Assembly: GCA_947168855.1 (NCBI GenBank)
Contig: CAMVNO010000008.1
Coordinates: 62,001-126,000 of the forward strand
Length of the DNA stretch: 64,000 bases
Direction of reading: 5' to 3'
From: an uncultured Clostridia bacterium
GTDB lineage: Bacteria > Bacillota > Clostridia > Christensenellales > CAG-138
Part shown: positions 46,815 to 55,211 of the stretch, in pieces
Position numbering within the stretch: the first letter of the stretch is position 1
How the letters are laid out: the number at the start of each line of letters is the position of its first letter
Made by a program: the position numbers and the translations under genes
Notes under the pieces: generated by a model
Told to the model about the DNA's origin: nothing
Database searches by the model: none
What the model saw: the letters and a program-made list of their open reading frames with translations, nothing else

Positions 46815-47885
46815 ATGAAGCGTTTCGGAGCATTCATTCTGATCGGCTGTCTGCTGCTGTGCGCCTGCACGGCGGGCGGCGCGAAGGACGCCGCATATGA
46901 ACCGACCGCGGAACCGACTGCAGAGCCGACGCCCGAACCGATCGCGGAGGAAGTGATCTCGTTTGAGGCGACGCCGGAACCGACGCGTTTGCCGACGCCG
47001 GAACCTACGCCGACGCCGACGCCCACGCCCGCGCCCACGCCCACGCCCGCGCCGACCCCGGAACCCACCGGGCTTCTGGGCGTGCGGTACCTGGAAAAGT
47101 TCACCGACGAGCCGACGCTGGACGGCTGGCATTACAGCGACCGGTCCATGAGCCTGTCGGTCGAAAAGTTCACGGTGTACGAGACCTACGGCAAGGTGCA
47201 GACCTACTATGTGGCGGATATCTACGTGCAGGACGTGACGCTGATCCGCGCGGCGGCGGCAAGAGGCGACTTCAGGTACGGCTACGGACGTCTGGTCAAG
47301 GAGATCTCGGACGACGCCGGCGCGCTTCTGGCGATCGACGGCGATTCCTATTTCGGATTCAAAAACAGCCTCGTCTATCGCAACGGCGAACTGTATCGGA
47401 AGAGTCTGCGGGACAAGACGGATCTGTGCGTATTGTACCGCGACGGCAGGATGGAGACGAAGGCGTGGGGCACGTTCAGGCTGGCGGATATCATCAACGC
47501 CGATCCGTGGCAGGTCTGGAGCTTCGGACCGCGTCTTCTGGAGGAGGACGGCAGCCCGCGGACCATCAAGCACAGGCTCTCCTATGGAAACCCGCGCTCC
47601 GCGATCGGCTATTACGAGCCGGGGCACTACTGCTTCGTGATCGTGGACGGGCGGCAGGTCGTGGACGACAAAGGAACCTTTTCGGAGGGCATGACGCTGG
47701 ACCAGCTCAGTCAGCTGATGTCCGATCTCGGCTGCAAGGCGGCGTACAACCTCGACGGCGGCGGGTCCGCGGAGATGTACTGGAACGGCGACATCATCAG
47801 CCATACCAGCAACGCGACGCGCGTGGTCAGCGACATCATCTATCTGACGCCGGAAGGCTGCAGCGCATCCGACGATCAGCCGTGA
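46815..47885 (+). CDS. Lipoprotein with Pro/Thr linker and phosphodiester glycosidase domain (paralogue of 12772-13896)
   Basis: MKRFGAFILIGCLLLCACTAGG; PTPTPTPAPTPTPAPTPEP; SAIGYYEPGHYCFVIVDGRQ...AYNLDGGGSAEMYWNG. Confidence 0.85.
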   Translation: MKRFGAFILIGCLLLCACTAGGAKDAAYEPTAEPTAEPTPEPIAEEVISFEATPEPTRLPTPEPTPTPTPTPAPTPTPAPTPEPTGLLGVRYLEKFTDEPTLDGWHYSDRSMSLSVEKFTVYETYGKVQTYYVADIYVQDVTLIRAAAARGDFRYGYGRLVKEISDDAGALLAIDGDSYFGFKNSLVYRNGELYRKSLRDKTDLCVLYRDGRMETKAWGTFRLADIINADPWQVWSFGPRLLEEDGSPRTIKHRLSYGNPRSAIGYYEPGHYCFVIVDGRQVVDDKGTFSEGMTLDQLSQLMSDLGCKAAYNLDGGGSAEMYWNGDIISHTSNATRVVSDIIYLTPEGCSASDDQP

Positions 47886-47894
47886 TGCAAAAGA

Positions 47895-47935
47895 GCTGTT
47901 CAAAAACGCAGATTCGTTTTTGAACAGCCCTTTTT
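47895..47935. terminator. Intrinsic terminator (CTGTTCAAA hairpin family)
   Basis: GCTGTTCAAAAACG-CAGATT-CGTTTTTGAACAGC-CCTTTTTC. Confidence 0.85.
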
Positions 47936-47952
47936 CTTTGCGTTTGCCCCGG

Positions 47953-48150
47953 TTATTTGATGAAACCGAGCTGCTTTGCCTGCTCCATGTACTTCGGAAT
48001 GTCGCTTAAGGAGATCTTGACGTCGTGCTTTCTTGCGAAGGTCAGGAATTCGTTGATCGTGACCTTGCCGTCGGCGGTGATCGCCGCGACCTCGTCCTGA
48101 AGCGCTTTGTCGGTCTTATACTGTTCCACAAGTTCTTCTACGGTTGCCAT
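47953..48150 (-). CDS. Small 65-aa protein, Nif11-leader-like
   Basis: MATVEELVEQYKTDKALQDEVAAITADGKVTINEFLTFARKHDVKISLSDIPKYMEQAKQLGFIK; SD-like GGAGGC upstream. Confidence 0.55.
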   Translation of the reverse strand: MATVEELVEQYKTDKALQDEVAAITADGKVTINEFLTFARKHDVKISLSDIPKYMEQAKQLGFIK

Positions 48151-48261
48151 AACATTGCCTCCTTGTTTTAATATACAATCATTATAGCATCTTTCCGCGC
48201 GGATTGCAAATGCGGTGCTGCTGTGCTATACTGAATCAAGAGAGGAAGGAGGCGAACGGGC

Positions 48262-48477
48262 GTGCGTCTGTTTCACAAATCCAAAGAACCGCGGTACGAC
48301 AGCGAGCGGTTTCAGCCGGCGATCCGCAAGAGCATCTGCACCGGCGAGGCGGTAGCGGGATTCGTCAACCGCGAAACCGGTGCGTTCACCGAGTTCATAC
48401 TGATCCGAAGCCCAAAGGACCTCGACGCCTTCCGCGCGGAGTACAACATCACCGAACCGATCAAAACGATCTGGTGA
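48262..48477 (+). CDS. Small conserved hypothetical protein (GTG start)
   Basis: MRLFHKSKEPRYDSERFQPAIRKSICTGEAVAGFVNRETGAFTEFILIRSPKDLDAFRAEYNITEPIKTIW; SD GGAGGCG. Confidence 0.7.
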   Translation: MRLFHKSKEPRYDSERFQPAIRKSICTGEAVAGFVNRETGAFTEFILIRSPKDLDAFRAEYNITEPIKTIW

Positions 48478-48518
48478 CCCCGCAGTACGATCATCCATAA
48501 CAAGACGGAGGAACGGGC

Positions 48519-49868
48519 ATGCATATTCTGGTTCTGAACGGCTCGCCGAAGGGCGAAAACAGCATCACCCTGCAGACGGTGCGTTATCTCGAAAAGCGAT
48601 TCAAGGACGAGACCTTCGAGGTCCTGCACGTCGGACAGCGCATCAAGGCGCTCGAAAAAGATTTCAGCAAGGCGGAAGAAGCGCTCGCGTCCGCCGATCT
48701 TCTGCTGTTCTGCTATCCGGTCTATACCTTCCTCGTGCCGAGCCAGCTTCACCGGTTCATCGAGCTTGTCAAGGAGCACGGGATCGATCTACAAGGCAAG
48801 TGCGCCGCGCAGATTTCGACCTCGCTGCATTTTTACGACATCACCGCGCACCGCTTCATCCGCGACAACTGCGACGATCTCGATCTCGCCTATCTCGGCG
48901 GGCTGTCCGCGGACATGGAGGACCTTCTGAAGCCGCAGGGCAGAAAGGACGCGGAGGAGTTCTTCCGCTTCATCCTGTGGCGCAAAGCGCGCGGGTACGC
49001 AGAAAGATCACGCTGTGAACCGAAGCCTTTTTTGCCGGTCCCGCTTTCGGAATCCGCAGCACCCGCCATGTCAGGCGGCGGCAGGGTCGCCGTCGTTGCG
49101 GACTTCGATCCGGAGGAGGAGAGCCCGATCCGCGCCATGGTCTCGCGGTTTCTGCGCGTCGCGCCGTTTGAAACGACGCTGGTCAATCTTCGGGAATTCC
49201 CGTTTGCGGGCGGCTGCCTCGGCTGTTTCCACTGCGCCGCAGACGGCACGTGCATTTATAAGGACGGCTTCGACGCGTACCTTCGTGAAAAGATCCAGAC
49301 CGCCGACGCGATCGTCTACGCATTTGCGATCAGGGACCATTCGATGGGCTATCGGATGAAGCTGTACGACGACCGGCAGTTCTGCAACGGACACCGCACG
49401 GTCACGATGGGCAAGCCCGTGGGCTACCTCGTTTCGGGTCCGCTTTCGGAGGAGGAGAACCTCCGCACCGTGATCGAAGCGCGCGCCGAGGTCGGCGGGA
49501 ATTTCCTTGCGGGCGTCGCGTGCGACGAATCCGATCCCGACGCGGGCATTGAAGCGCTTGCGGAGACCCTGCGCTACGCGGTCGATCACGCCTATCAGCC
49601 GCCGAAGACGTTCTGGGGCGTCGGCGGGATGAAGATCTTCCGCGACCTCATCTATCAGATGCGCGGGCTGATGAAGGAGGACCACCGCTTCTATAAGAAG
49701 CACGGCTTCTACGACTTCCCGCAGAAGCGCAAAGGACGCATCCTCGGCATGTATCTGGTCGGCGGCATGATGCGCAATAAAAAGCTCCAGAAGAAGCTTT
49801 CCGGCAAAATGACCGAAGGCATGCTGATGCCGTACAAAAAGGCGCTCGAACAGGCGGAGAAGGAGTAA
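48519..49868 (+). CDS. Tandem flavodoxin-like NAD(P)H-dependent oxidoreductase (two-domain fusion)
   Basis: MHILVLNGSPKGENSITLQTVRYLEKRF in the N-half; second region RVAVVADFDPEEESPIRAMVSRFL...GGCLGCFHCAADGTCIYKDGF. Confidence 0.75.
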   Translation: MHILVLNGSPKGENSITLQTVRYLEKRFKDETFEVLHVGQRIKALEKDFSKAEEALASADLLLFCYPVYTFLVPSQLHRFIELVKEHGIDLQGKCAAQISTSLHFYDITAHRFIRDNCDDLDLAYLGGLSADMEDLLKPQGRKDAEEFFRFILWRKARGYAERSRCEPKPFLPVPLSESAAPAMSGGGRVAVVADFDPEEESPIRAMVSRFLRVAPFETTLVNLREFPFAGGCLGCFHCAADGTCIYKDGFDAYLREKIQTADAIVYAFAIRDHSMGYRMKLYDDRQFCNGHRTVTMGKPVGYLVSGPLSEEENLRTVIEARAEVGGNFLAGVACDESDPDAGIEALAETLRYAVDHAYQPPKTFWGVGGMKIFRDLIYQMRGLMKEDHRFYKKHGFYDFPQKRKGRILGMYLVGGMMRNKKLQKKLSGKMTEGMLMPYKKALEQAEKE

Positions 49869-49876
49869 AACCATAA

Positions 49877-49916
49877 GGGGATGTTAAGAAAGTGTTTTGC
49901 ATTTCTTACCATCCCC
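49877..49916. terminator. Terminator-like hairpin bounding array B
   Basis: GGGGATGTTAAGAAA-GTGTTTTGCA-TTTCTTACCATCCCC. Confidence 0.7.
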
Positions 49917-49917
49917 G

Positions 49918-50112
49918 ATGAATTGCGGCGTTGCCGCATGAATTGGCTGCGCCATGAATTGCCTTCGGCATGAATTGTGACCAAAGGTCACATGAATGTT
50001 GATTTTCCGTACGGAAAATCTTCCTGCATGACGCCGTTCGGCGTCAATTCATGTGCCGCAAGGCACAATTCATGTCCTTTGGACAATTCACGGAGCGAAG
50101 CGAGAATGCATT
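49918..50112. repeat. Hairpin array B: variable short hairpins separated by ATGAATTG then CAATTCAT linkers
   Basis: Left linkers at 49918, 49938, 49954, 49970 (degenerate 49992); central GATTTTCCGTACGGAAAATC 50001-50020; right linkers at 50045, 50066, 50084. Confidence 0.92.
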
Positions 50113-50147
50113 GGGGCTGTTCAAAGCGTTTTTGAACAGCCCCTTTC
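50113..50147. terminator. Terminator-like hairpin bounding array B (CTGTTCAAA family)
   Basis: GGGGCTGTTCAAA-GCGTT-TTTGAACAGCCCC-TTT. Confidence 0.75.
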
Positions 50148-50226
50148 CTATATTATCCGAAACGGGGTGACAAGCCGGTCACGGCATGGTAAAATGTATG
50201 TAAAATCCAGGAAAGGCGGAAACGGC

Positions 50227-52188
50227 ATGGAACAGCAAGCAGACATGAAGTATCTGAAGCTTTTGGCGCATGAGTACCCGACGATCGCGGAGGTCTCCAC
50301 GGAGATCATCAACCTGAAGGCGATCCTGAACCTTCCGAAGGGCACGGAGCATTTCATTTCGGACATTCACGGCGAATACGAGGCGTTCCTCCACATGCTG
50401 AAGAACGCGTCGGGCGTCATCCGCAAGAAGATCGACATCCTGTTCGAGAACAGCGTGACCGAGGCGGATCGCAACACGCTCGCAACGCTGATCTACTATC
50501 CGCGGCAGAAGCTGGACCTTCTGAAGCGCGCGGGCGTCGTGAACGCCGAATGGTACAAGATCACGATCCGGCGCTTAGTCGAGGTCTGCCGTTTCTCCGC
50601 GTCGAAGTATACGCGCTCTAAGGTCCGCAAGGCGCTGCCCGAGGATTACGCCTACATCATCGACGAGCTTCTGCACGCGATCGAGACCGAGGACAAGGTC
50701 CGCTACAACAACGAGATCATCCGCTCGATCATCGAAACCGAACAGGCGGACACGCTGATCACGGCTCTTTCCAATCTCATCCAGCGGCTCGTCATCGACC
50801 GGCTGCACATCGTGGGCGACGTGTTCGACCGCGGTCCCGGCGCGCACATCATCATGGACCGGCTGCTTTCCTATCACACCGTCGACATCCAGTGGGGCAA
50901 CCACGACATCCTGTGGATGGGCGCTTCCGCGGGCAACCGCGCGCTCATTGCGACCGCCATCATCAACTCGCTGAAGTACGGCAACGTCGACACGATCGAG
51001 GACGGCTACGGGATCTCGCTGTCCCCGCTCCTGAAATTTGCGCTCGAAACGTACGCGGACGACCCGTGCACGAAGTTCCTCCCGCGCGAGGTCGGCGACG
51101 CGCACCACGACAATCCCGAGCTGATCGCCAAGATGCACAAGGCGATGGCGATCATCCTCTTTAAGTTAGAGGGGCAGATCATCGAAAAGAACCCGGACTA
51201 TCACATGGAGCACCGCCGCATGCTGCACCGCGTGGACTACGAGCGCGGCACGATGGTGATCGACGGCGTGGAGTACGAGCTTGCCGACAAGCGCTTCCCG
51301 ACCGTGCTGCCCTCCGATCCGTACGTGCTGACCGAGGAGGAAGAGGACCTCATGGATAAGCTCCGCACGGCGTTCTATCACTCCGGCAAGATCCGCGAGC
51401 ATACGAAATTCCTGTTCTCGCACGGCAGCATGTACCTCGTGTGCAACGGCAACCTGCTGTTCCACGGCTGCGTGCCCTCGAACCCGGACGGCACGTTCGC
51501 GTCCGTCACGATCGACGGCAAAGAATACGCCGGAAAAGCGCTGTTCGACAAGGCGGACGCGCTGGTGCGGCAGGGCTTTTTCACCAAGTGGGGCACGCCC
51601 GAGCGCGAGCAGGGGCTCGATTTCTTCTGGTACATGTGGTGCGGCACGAACTCGCCCCTCTTCGGCAAGGACAAGATGACGACGTTCGAGCGCTATTTCA
51701 TCGACGACAAGACCACGCACGAGGAGCACAAGAATCCGTACTTCAAGCTCGCCGAGCATGAGGACTTCGCGATCAAGATCCTCGAGGAGTTCGGTCTTTC
51801 CGCCGATCCCGATTCGCACATCATCAACGGTCACGTGCCGGTCAAGATCAAGAAGGGCGAATCCCCGATCAAGGCGAACGGGCGCATCTTCGTCATCGAC
51901 GGCGGCATGTCCAAGGCGTACCAGTCCACGACCGGCATCGCGGGCTACACGCTGATCTACAATTCCCAGCACATGATCCTTTCCTGCCACGATCCATTCG
52001 TCACGGTCAACGAGGCGATCCGCTCCGAGGTGGATATACACTCGACGCAGCAGACCGTATACACACCGCATACACGCAAGCGCGTTGCGGATACGGACGT
52101 CGGCAGAACGCTCCTGGAACGCATCGACGACCTCACGCGCCTGCTTGCCGCGTACCGTTCCGGCGCGATCAAGGAGCATTCAAGATAA
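50227..52188 (+). CDS. fbp: Class III fructose-1,6-bisphosphatase
   Basis: MEQQADMKYLKLLAHEYPTIAEVSTEIINLKAILNLPKGTEHFISDIHGEYEAF; HIVGDVFDRGPGAHIIMDRLL; WGNHDILWMGA. Confidence 0.96.
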   Translation: MEQQADMKYLKLLAHEYPTIAEVSTEIINLKAILNLPKGTEHFISDIHGEYEAFLHMLKNASGVIRKKIDILFENSVTEADRNTLATLIYYPRQKLDLLKRAGVVNAEWYKITIRRLVEVCRFSASKYTRSKVRKALPEDYAYIIDELLHAIETEDKVRYNNEIIRSIIETEQADTLITALSNLIQRLVIDRLHIVGDVFDRGPGAHIIMDRLLSYHTVDIQWGNHDILWMGASAGNRALIATAIINSLKYGNVDTIEDGYGISLSPLLKFALETYADDPCTKFLPREVGDAHHDNPELIAKMHKAMAIILFKLEGQIIEKNPDYHMEHRRMLHRVDYERGTMVIDGVEYELADKRFPTVLPSDPYVLTEEEEDLMDKLRTAFYHSGKIREHTKFLFSHGSMYLVCNGNLLFHGCVPSNPDGTFASVTIDGKEYAGKALFDKADALVRQGFFTKWGTPEREQGLDFFWYMWCGTNSPLFGKDKMTTFERYFIDDKTTHEEHKNPYFKLAEHEDFAIKILEEFGLSADPDSHIINGHVPVKIKKGESPIKANGRIFVIDGGMSKAYQSTTGIAGYTLIYNSQHMILSCHDPFVTVNEAIRSEVDIHSTQQTVYTPHTRKRVADTDVGRTLLERIDDLTRLLAAYRSGAIKEHSR

Positions 52189-52393
52189 GGACCGGCATAC
52201 ACCGCACGCATATTTATTTACATAATCGCACCGAAATACGCTTTGATATGCGACAAAAATGGGACGATATGCATCCATTTTGTGGAAAATAAAAGCGATT
52301 CTGTGCGATTTTATGCAATTTACGTTTGCTTTTTTACAACAGTACCGGTATAATAATATACGTACCTATACGCACTTGAGGAGGACATCATTC

Positions 52394-55048
52394 ATGAAGA
52401 AATGGATATCTCTTTTGCTGTGTCTCGTTATGATGCTCTCGCTTGTTCCCGCGACGATCGCGGACGAAGCGGAGGACGAGCCGGCTTTGACCGAACCCGC
52501 AGAGGAGCCTGCGGCGGAAGAACCCGCCGAGGAGCCTGCGGAGGAACCCGCTGAGGAGCCCGCGGAGGAACCCGCAGAGGAGCCCGCGGAGGAGCCCGCG
52601 GAAGAACCCGCGGAAGAACCCGGTGAGCAGCCTGAGCTGCCGTTGCCCGAAAACCCCGGTCTGATCGGCGGCAACCCGGGCGATCCGCTCACGCCCATCG
52701 GACCTGCCAATCCCGAAGAGGATATCGAAGCGATGGTTTACCTCACTTCGAAAGCGTTCCCGGATGAGAATTTCCGCAATTGGGTCAAGGCGAACATCTT
52801 CGGCGGCGAAACTTCGATGACGCAGGCGCAGGCGGACGCGATCACGACGATCGACTGCAGCGGTCAGAACATCGAATCGGTGAAGGGCATTTCCATGTTC
52901 AAGAACCTGAAGGTTCTGTGCTGCAACGACAACAAGCTGACGAGCCTGGATCTCAGAAACAACAAGGCGCTGACGCGCGTTGAGTGCAAGAACAACTCCA
53001 TCTCCAGGATCTATCTGTCGGGCTGCGCAAACCTCACCTATCTTGCCTGCTGCAACAACAGACTGACCTCGCTTGATATCAACAGCAACAAGAAATTAAA
53101 AAAGCTGTATGCGTACGACAACAACATCAAGACGCTGTACGCAGCCAATGTGAAGACGCTGACGGCGGTCGACCTCCACAACAACGCGCTGACCTCTGTG
53201 GACAGCCTGAGGAACAACACCAAGCTGACCAAGCTCTATGTCGACGGCAACAGGATCAAGACGCTGAACCTGTCCACGTTCACCAAGCTTGAGAAGCTCC
53301 ATGCCTCGAACAACAGCCTGACGTCGATCACGCTTACGAAGAACACGCTTCTGACCGATCTCAGAGTCAACGGCAACGAGCTCAAGACGATCGACATTAC
53401 GAAGAACACCAAGCTCAAGACCTTCGAGGCGTCTTCGAACAAGCTCGAAAAGATCAATCTGACCAAGTGCCCGGATCTGACCAAGGTCGCGCTTTCCGGC
53501 AACAAGCTTGAGAAGATCAACGTGACGCTGAACACCAATCTGACCTCGCTCGAGCTCAACGGCAACAATCTCACCAAGATCAACGTGAAGCTGAACACCA
53601 AGCTGGTCACGCTGGACCTCAACAACAATGCCCTTTCCGGCATTACGCTGACCTACAATACAAAGCTCAAGAATCTGTATCTGGCGGGCAACAAAATCTC
53701 CAAGCTGAAGCTCACGGCGCTGAGCAATCTGGTCAATCTGGACTGCAGCAGCAACCGGCTGACCGCGCTGAACGTTTCCGGCAACTCCAAGCTGGCCACA
53801 CTGAACTGCGCCAAGAACAAGATCAGTGCGCTGGACGTTTCCTCCAACGGCGATCTCCAGAAGCTGTACTGCCAGAACAACCGCATCTCCGTGCTGGATA
53901 CGAGCGCGAACTCGTACCTCACGGCGCTGAACTGCAGCAACAACAAGCTTGCCGCGCTGCATCTCAACTCGAACCCGGTGCTTTCGGACGTTTCCTTCTC
54001 CGGTCAGAACGTGGTCGATCCGCTGGTTCTGAACGCTAACCACGAGTACGATATGACGGCGATCCTGCCCGCGGCGACGGATATCGCGGACGTTGAGCGC
54101 ATCAGCACCGCGTACACGTACGACAGCTCCACCGGCATCATGACCCTGCCGGGACCCAATTATTCGGAATTCCAGTATAAGTTCAAGACGGGCAAGGGCG
54201 ACATGATCGTCAAGGTCGAACGCAGCTGGAACGCCGCTTATGACGTCAGCTTTGTGAACGGCGAGGTGCTGAGCGGCAGCCCGGCGTACGTGATGTATAC
54301 CGGCAGCGCGATCTGCCCGCAGTTCACCGTCACCGATTCCGACGGCAAGACGATCGACGAGAAATACTATACGTTCAAGTACGTCGATAACACCGACCCC
54401 GGCATTGCGACGCTGGAGGTTTCCATGATCGGTCACACCGAAGTCAGGAAACTGACCTACAAGATCTGCCTTGCCGCGCCGGAAGAACTGAAAGTCACCA
54501 ATGTCGACACGGGCATTAAGCTCGCATGGAAAGAGGTCAGCGGCGCAACCGGATACGTGATCTACCGCCGCGAACGCAGCGCGATGACGAACGGCAAGTG
54601 GACGGCGATGTCCAAGAAGAAGGACACCACGAGCCTGAAGTGGACCGACACCTCCGTTGATCCGAGCACGAAGTACGATTACGTCGTCAAGGCGTATTTC
54701 TCCGACCCGACCGACAGCGACCTGATCGGTCTCGGCACGCCGAAGACCCGCATGGTCCGCATCACGACGAGAGCGATCAGCAGCATCACGGCAGGCGTGC
54801 AGAAGCTCACCATCAAGTGGGATAAGGACACGACGTATACGGGCTATGAGATCCAGATTGCGACCGATACCGCGTTCAAGAAGAACGTCCGGACCGTGAC
54901 CGTCACCAATACGAACACCGTCAAGACCACGATCTCCAACCTCAAGGCGAAGACCACGTACTATGTGCGTGTGCGTTCGTACCATGAGTACGATAAGAAG
55001 AACTACTACGGTCAGTGGTCGCCCGTGCAGAACAAGAAGACGAACTGA
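52394..55048 (+). CDS. Secreted leucine-rich repeat protein with EEPA repeat region and fibronectin III-like C-terminus
   Basis: Signal peptide; (EEPAEEPA)n; many xLxxLxLxxNxLxxIxLxxN repeats; C-terminal ATGYVIYRRE and TTYYVRVRSYHEY typical of Fn3. Confidence 0.88.
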   Translation: MKKWISLLLCLVMMLSLVPATIADEAEDEPALTEPAEEPAAEEPAEEPAEEPAEEPAEEPAEEPAEEPAEEPAEEPGEQPELPLPENPGLIGGNPGDPLTPIGPANPEEDIEAMVYLTSKAFPDENFRNWVKANIFGGETSMTQAQADAITTIDCSGQNIESVKGISMFKNLKVLCCNDNKLTSLDLRNNKALTRVECKNNSISRIYLSGCANLTYLACCNNRLTSLDINSNKKLKKLYAYDNNIKTLYAANVKTLTAVDLHNNALTSVDSLRNNTKLTKLYVDGNRIKTLNLSTFTKLEKLHASNNSLTSITLTKNTLLTDLRVNGNELKTIDITKNTKLKTFEASSNKLEKINLTKCPDLTKVALSGNKLEKINVTLNTNLTSLELNGNNLTKINVKLNTKLVTLDLNNNALSGITLTYNTKLKNLYLAGNKISKLKLTALSNLVNLDCSSNRLTALNVSGNSKLATLNCAKNKISALDVSSNGDLQKLYCQNNRISVLDTSANSYLTALNCSNNKLAALHLNSNPVLSDVSFSGQNVVDPLVLNANHEYDMTAILPAATDIADVERISTAYTYDSSTGIMTLPGPNYSEFQYKFKTGKGDMIVKVERSWNAAYDVSFVNGEVLSGSPAYVMYTGSAICPQFTVTDSDGKTIDEKYYTFKYVDNTDPGIATLEVSMIGHTEVRKLTYKICLAAPEELKVTNVDTGIKLAWKEVSGATGYVIYRRERSAMTNGKWTAMSKKKDTTSLKWTDTSVDPSTKYDYVVKAYFSDPTDSDLIGLGTPKTRMVRITTRAISSITAGVQKLTIKWDKDTTYTGYEIQIATDTAFKKNVRTVTVTNTNTVKTTISNLKAKTTYYVRVRSYHEYDKKNYYGQWSPVQNKKTN
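52500..52625 (+). repeat. Coding low-complexity repeat, 12-bp unit (EEPA)n
   Basis: Repeated GAGGAGCCCGCG / GAGGAACCCGC units. Confidence 0.85.
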
Positions 55049-55090
55049 CCCCAATCATAAGGGATGCTCCATCCCGCATAACGGAAAAAA

Positions 55091-55121
55091 CAACAGCCGG
55101 CTCAAACAGAGCCGGCTGTTG
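55091..55121. terminator. Intrinsic terminator
   Basis: CAACAGCCGGCTC-AAACA-GAGCCGGCTGTTG. Confidence 0.8.
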
Positions 55122-55211
55122 ATTTATGCTTCGTTCGGTTCCGCCGCGAATGCCGCAAACCGACATGGCGCAGCGGCTGCGGCGATCCCCGATCCGCGCG
55201 GGCGCGGATCC

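Noticed and set aside
45540-47903. 787-aa minus-strand ORF
   Set aside because: Antisense to three well-supported plus-strand genes; low-complexity Arg-rich translation
50053-50226. N-terminal extension of Fbp (MPQGTIHVLWTIHGAKR...)
   Set aside because: Translated hairpin array B; the real start is the ATG at 50227 giving MEQQADMKYLKLL
52500-52625. Non-coding minisatellite
   Set aside because: In-frame EEPA coding repeat inside a convincing secreted LRR protein
53096-55054. 652-aa minus-strand ORF
   Set aside because: Antisense to the LRR protein; periodic composition is the mirror of the LRR repeats
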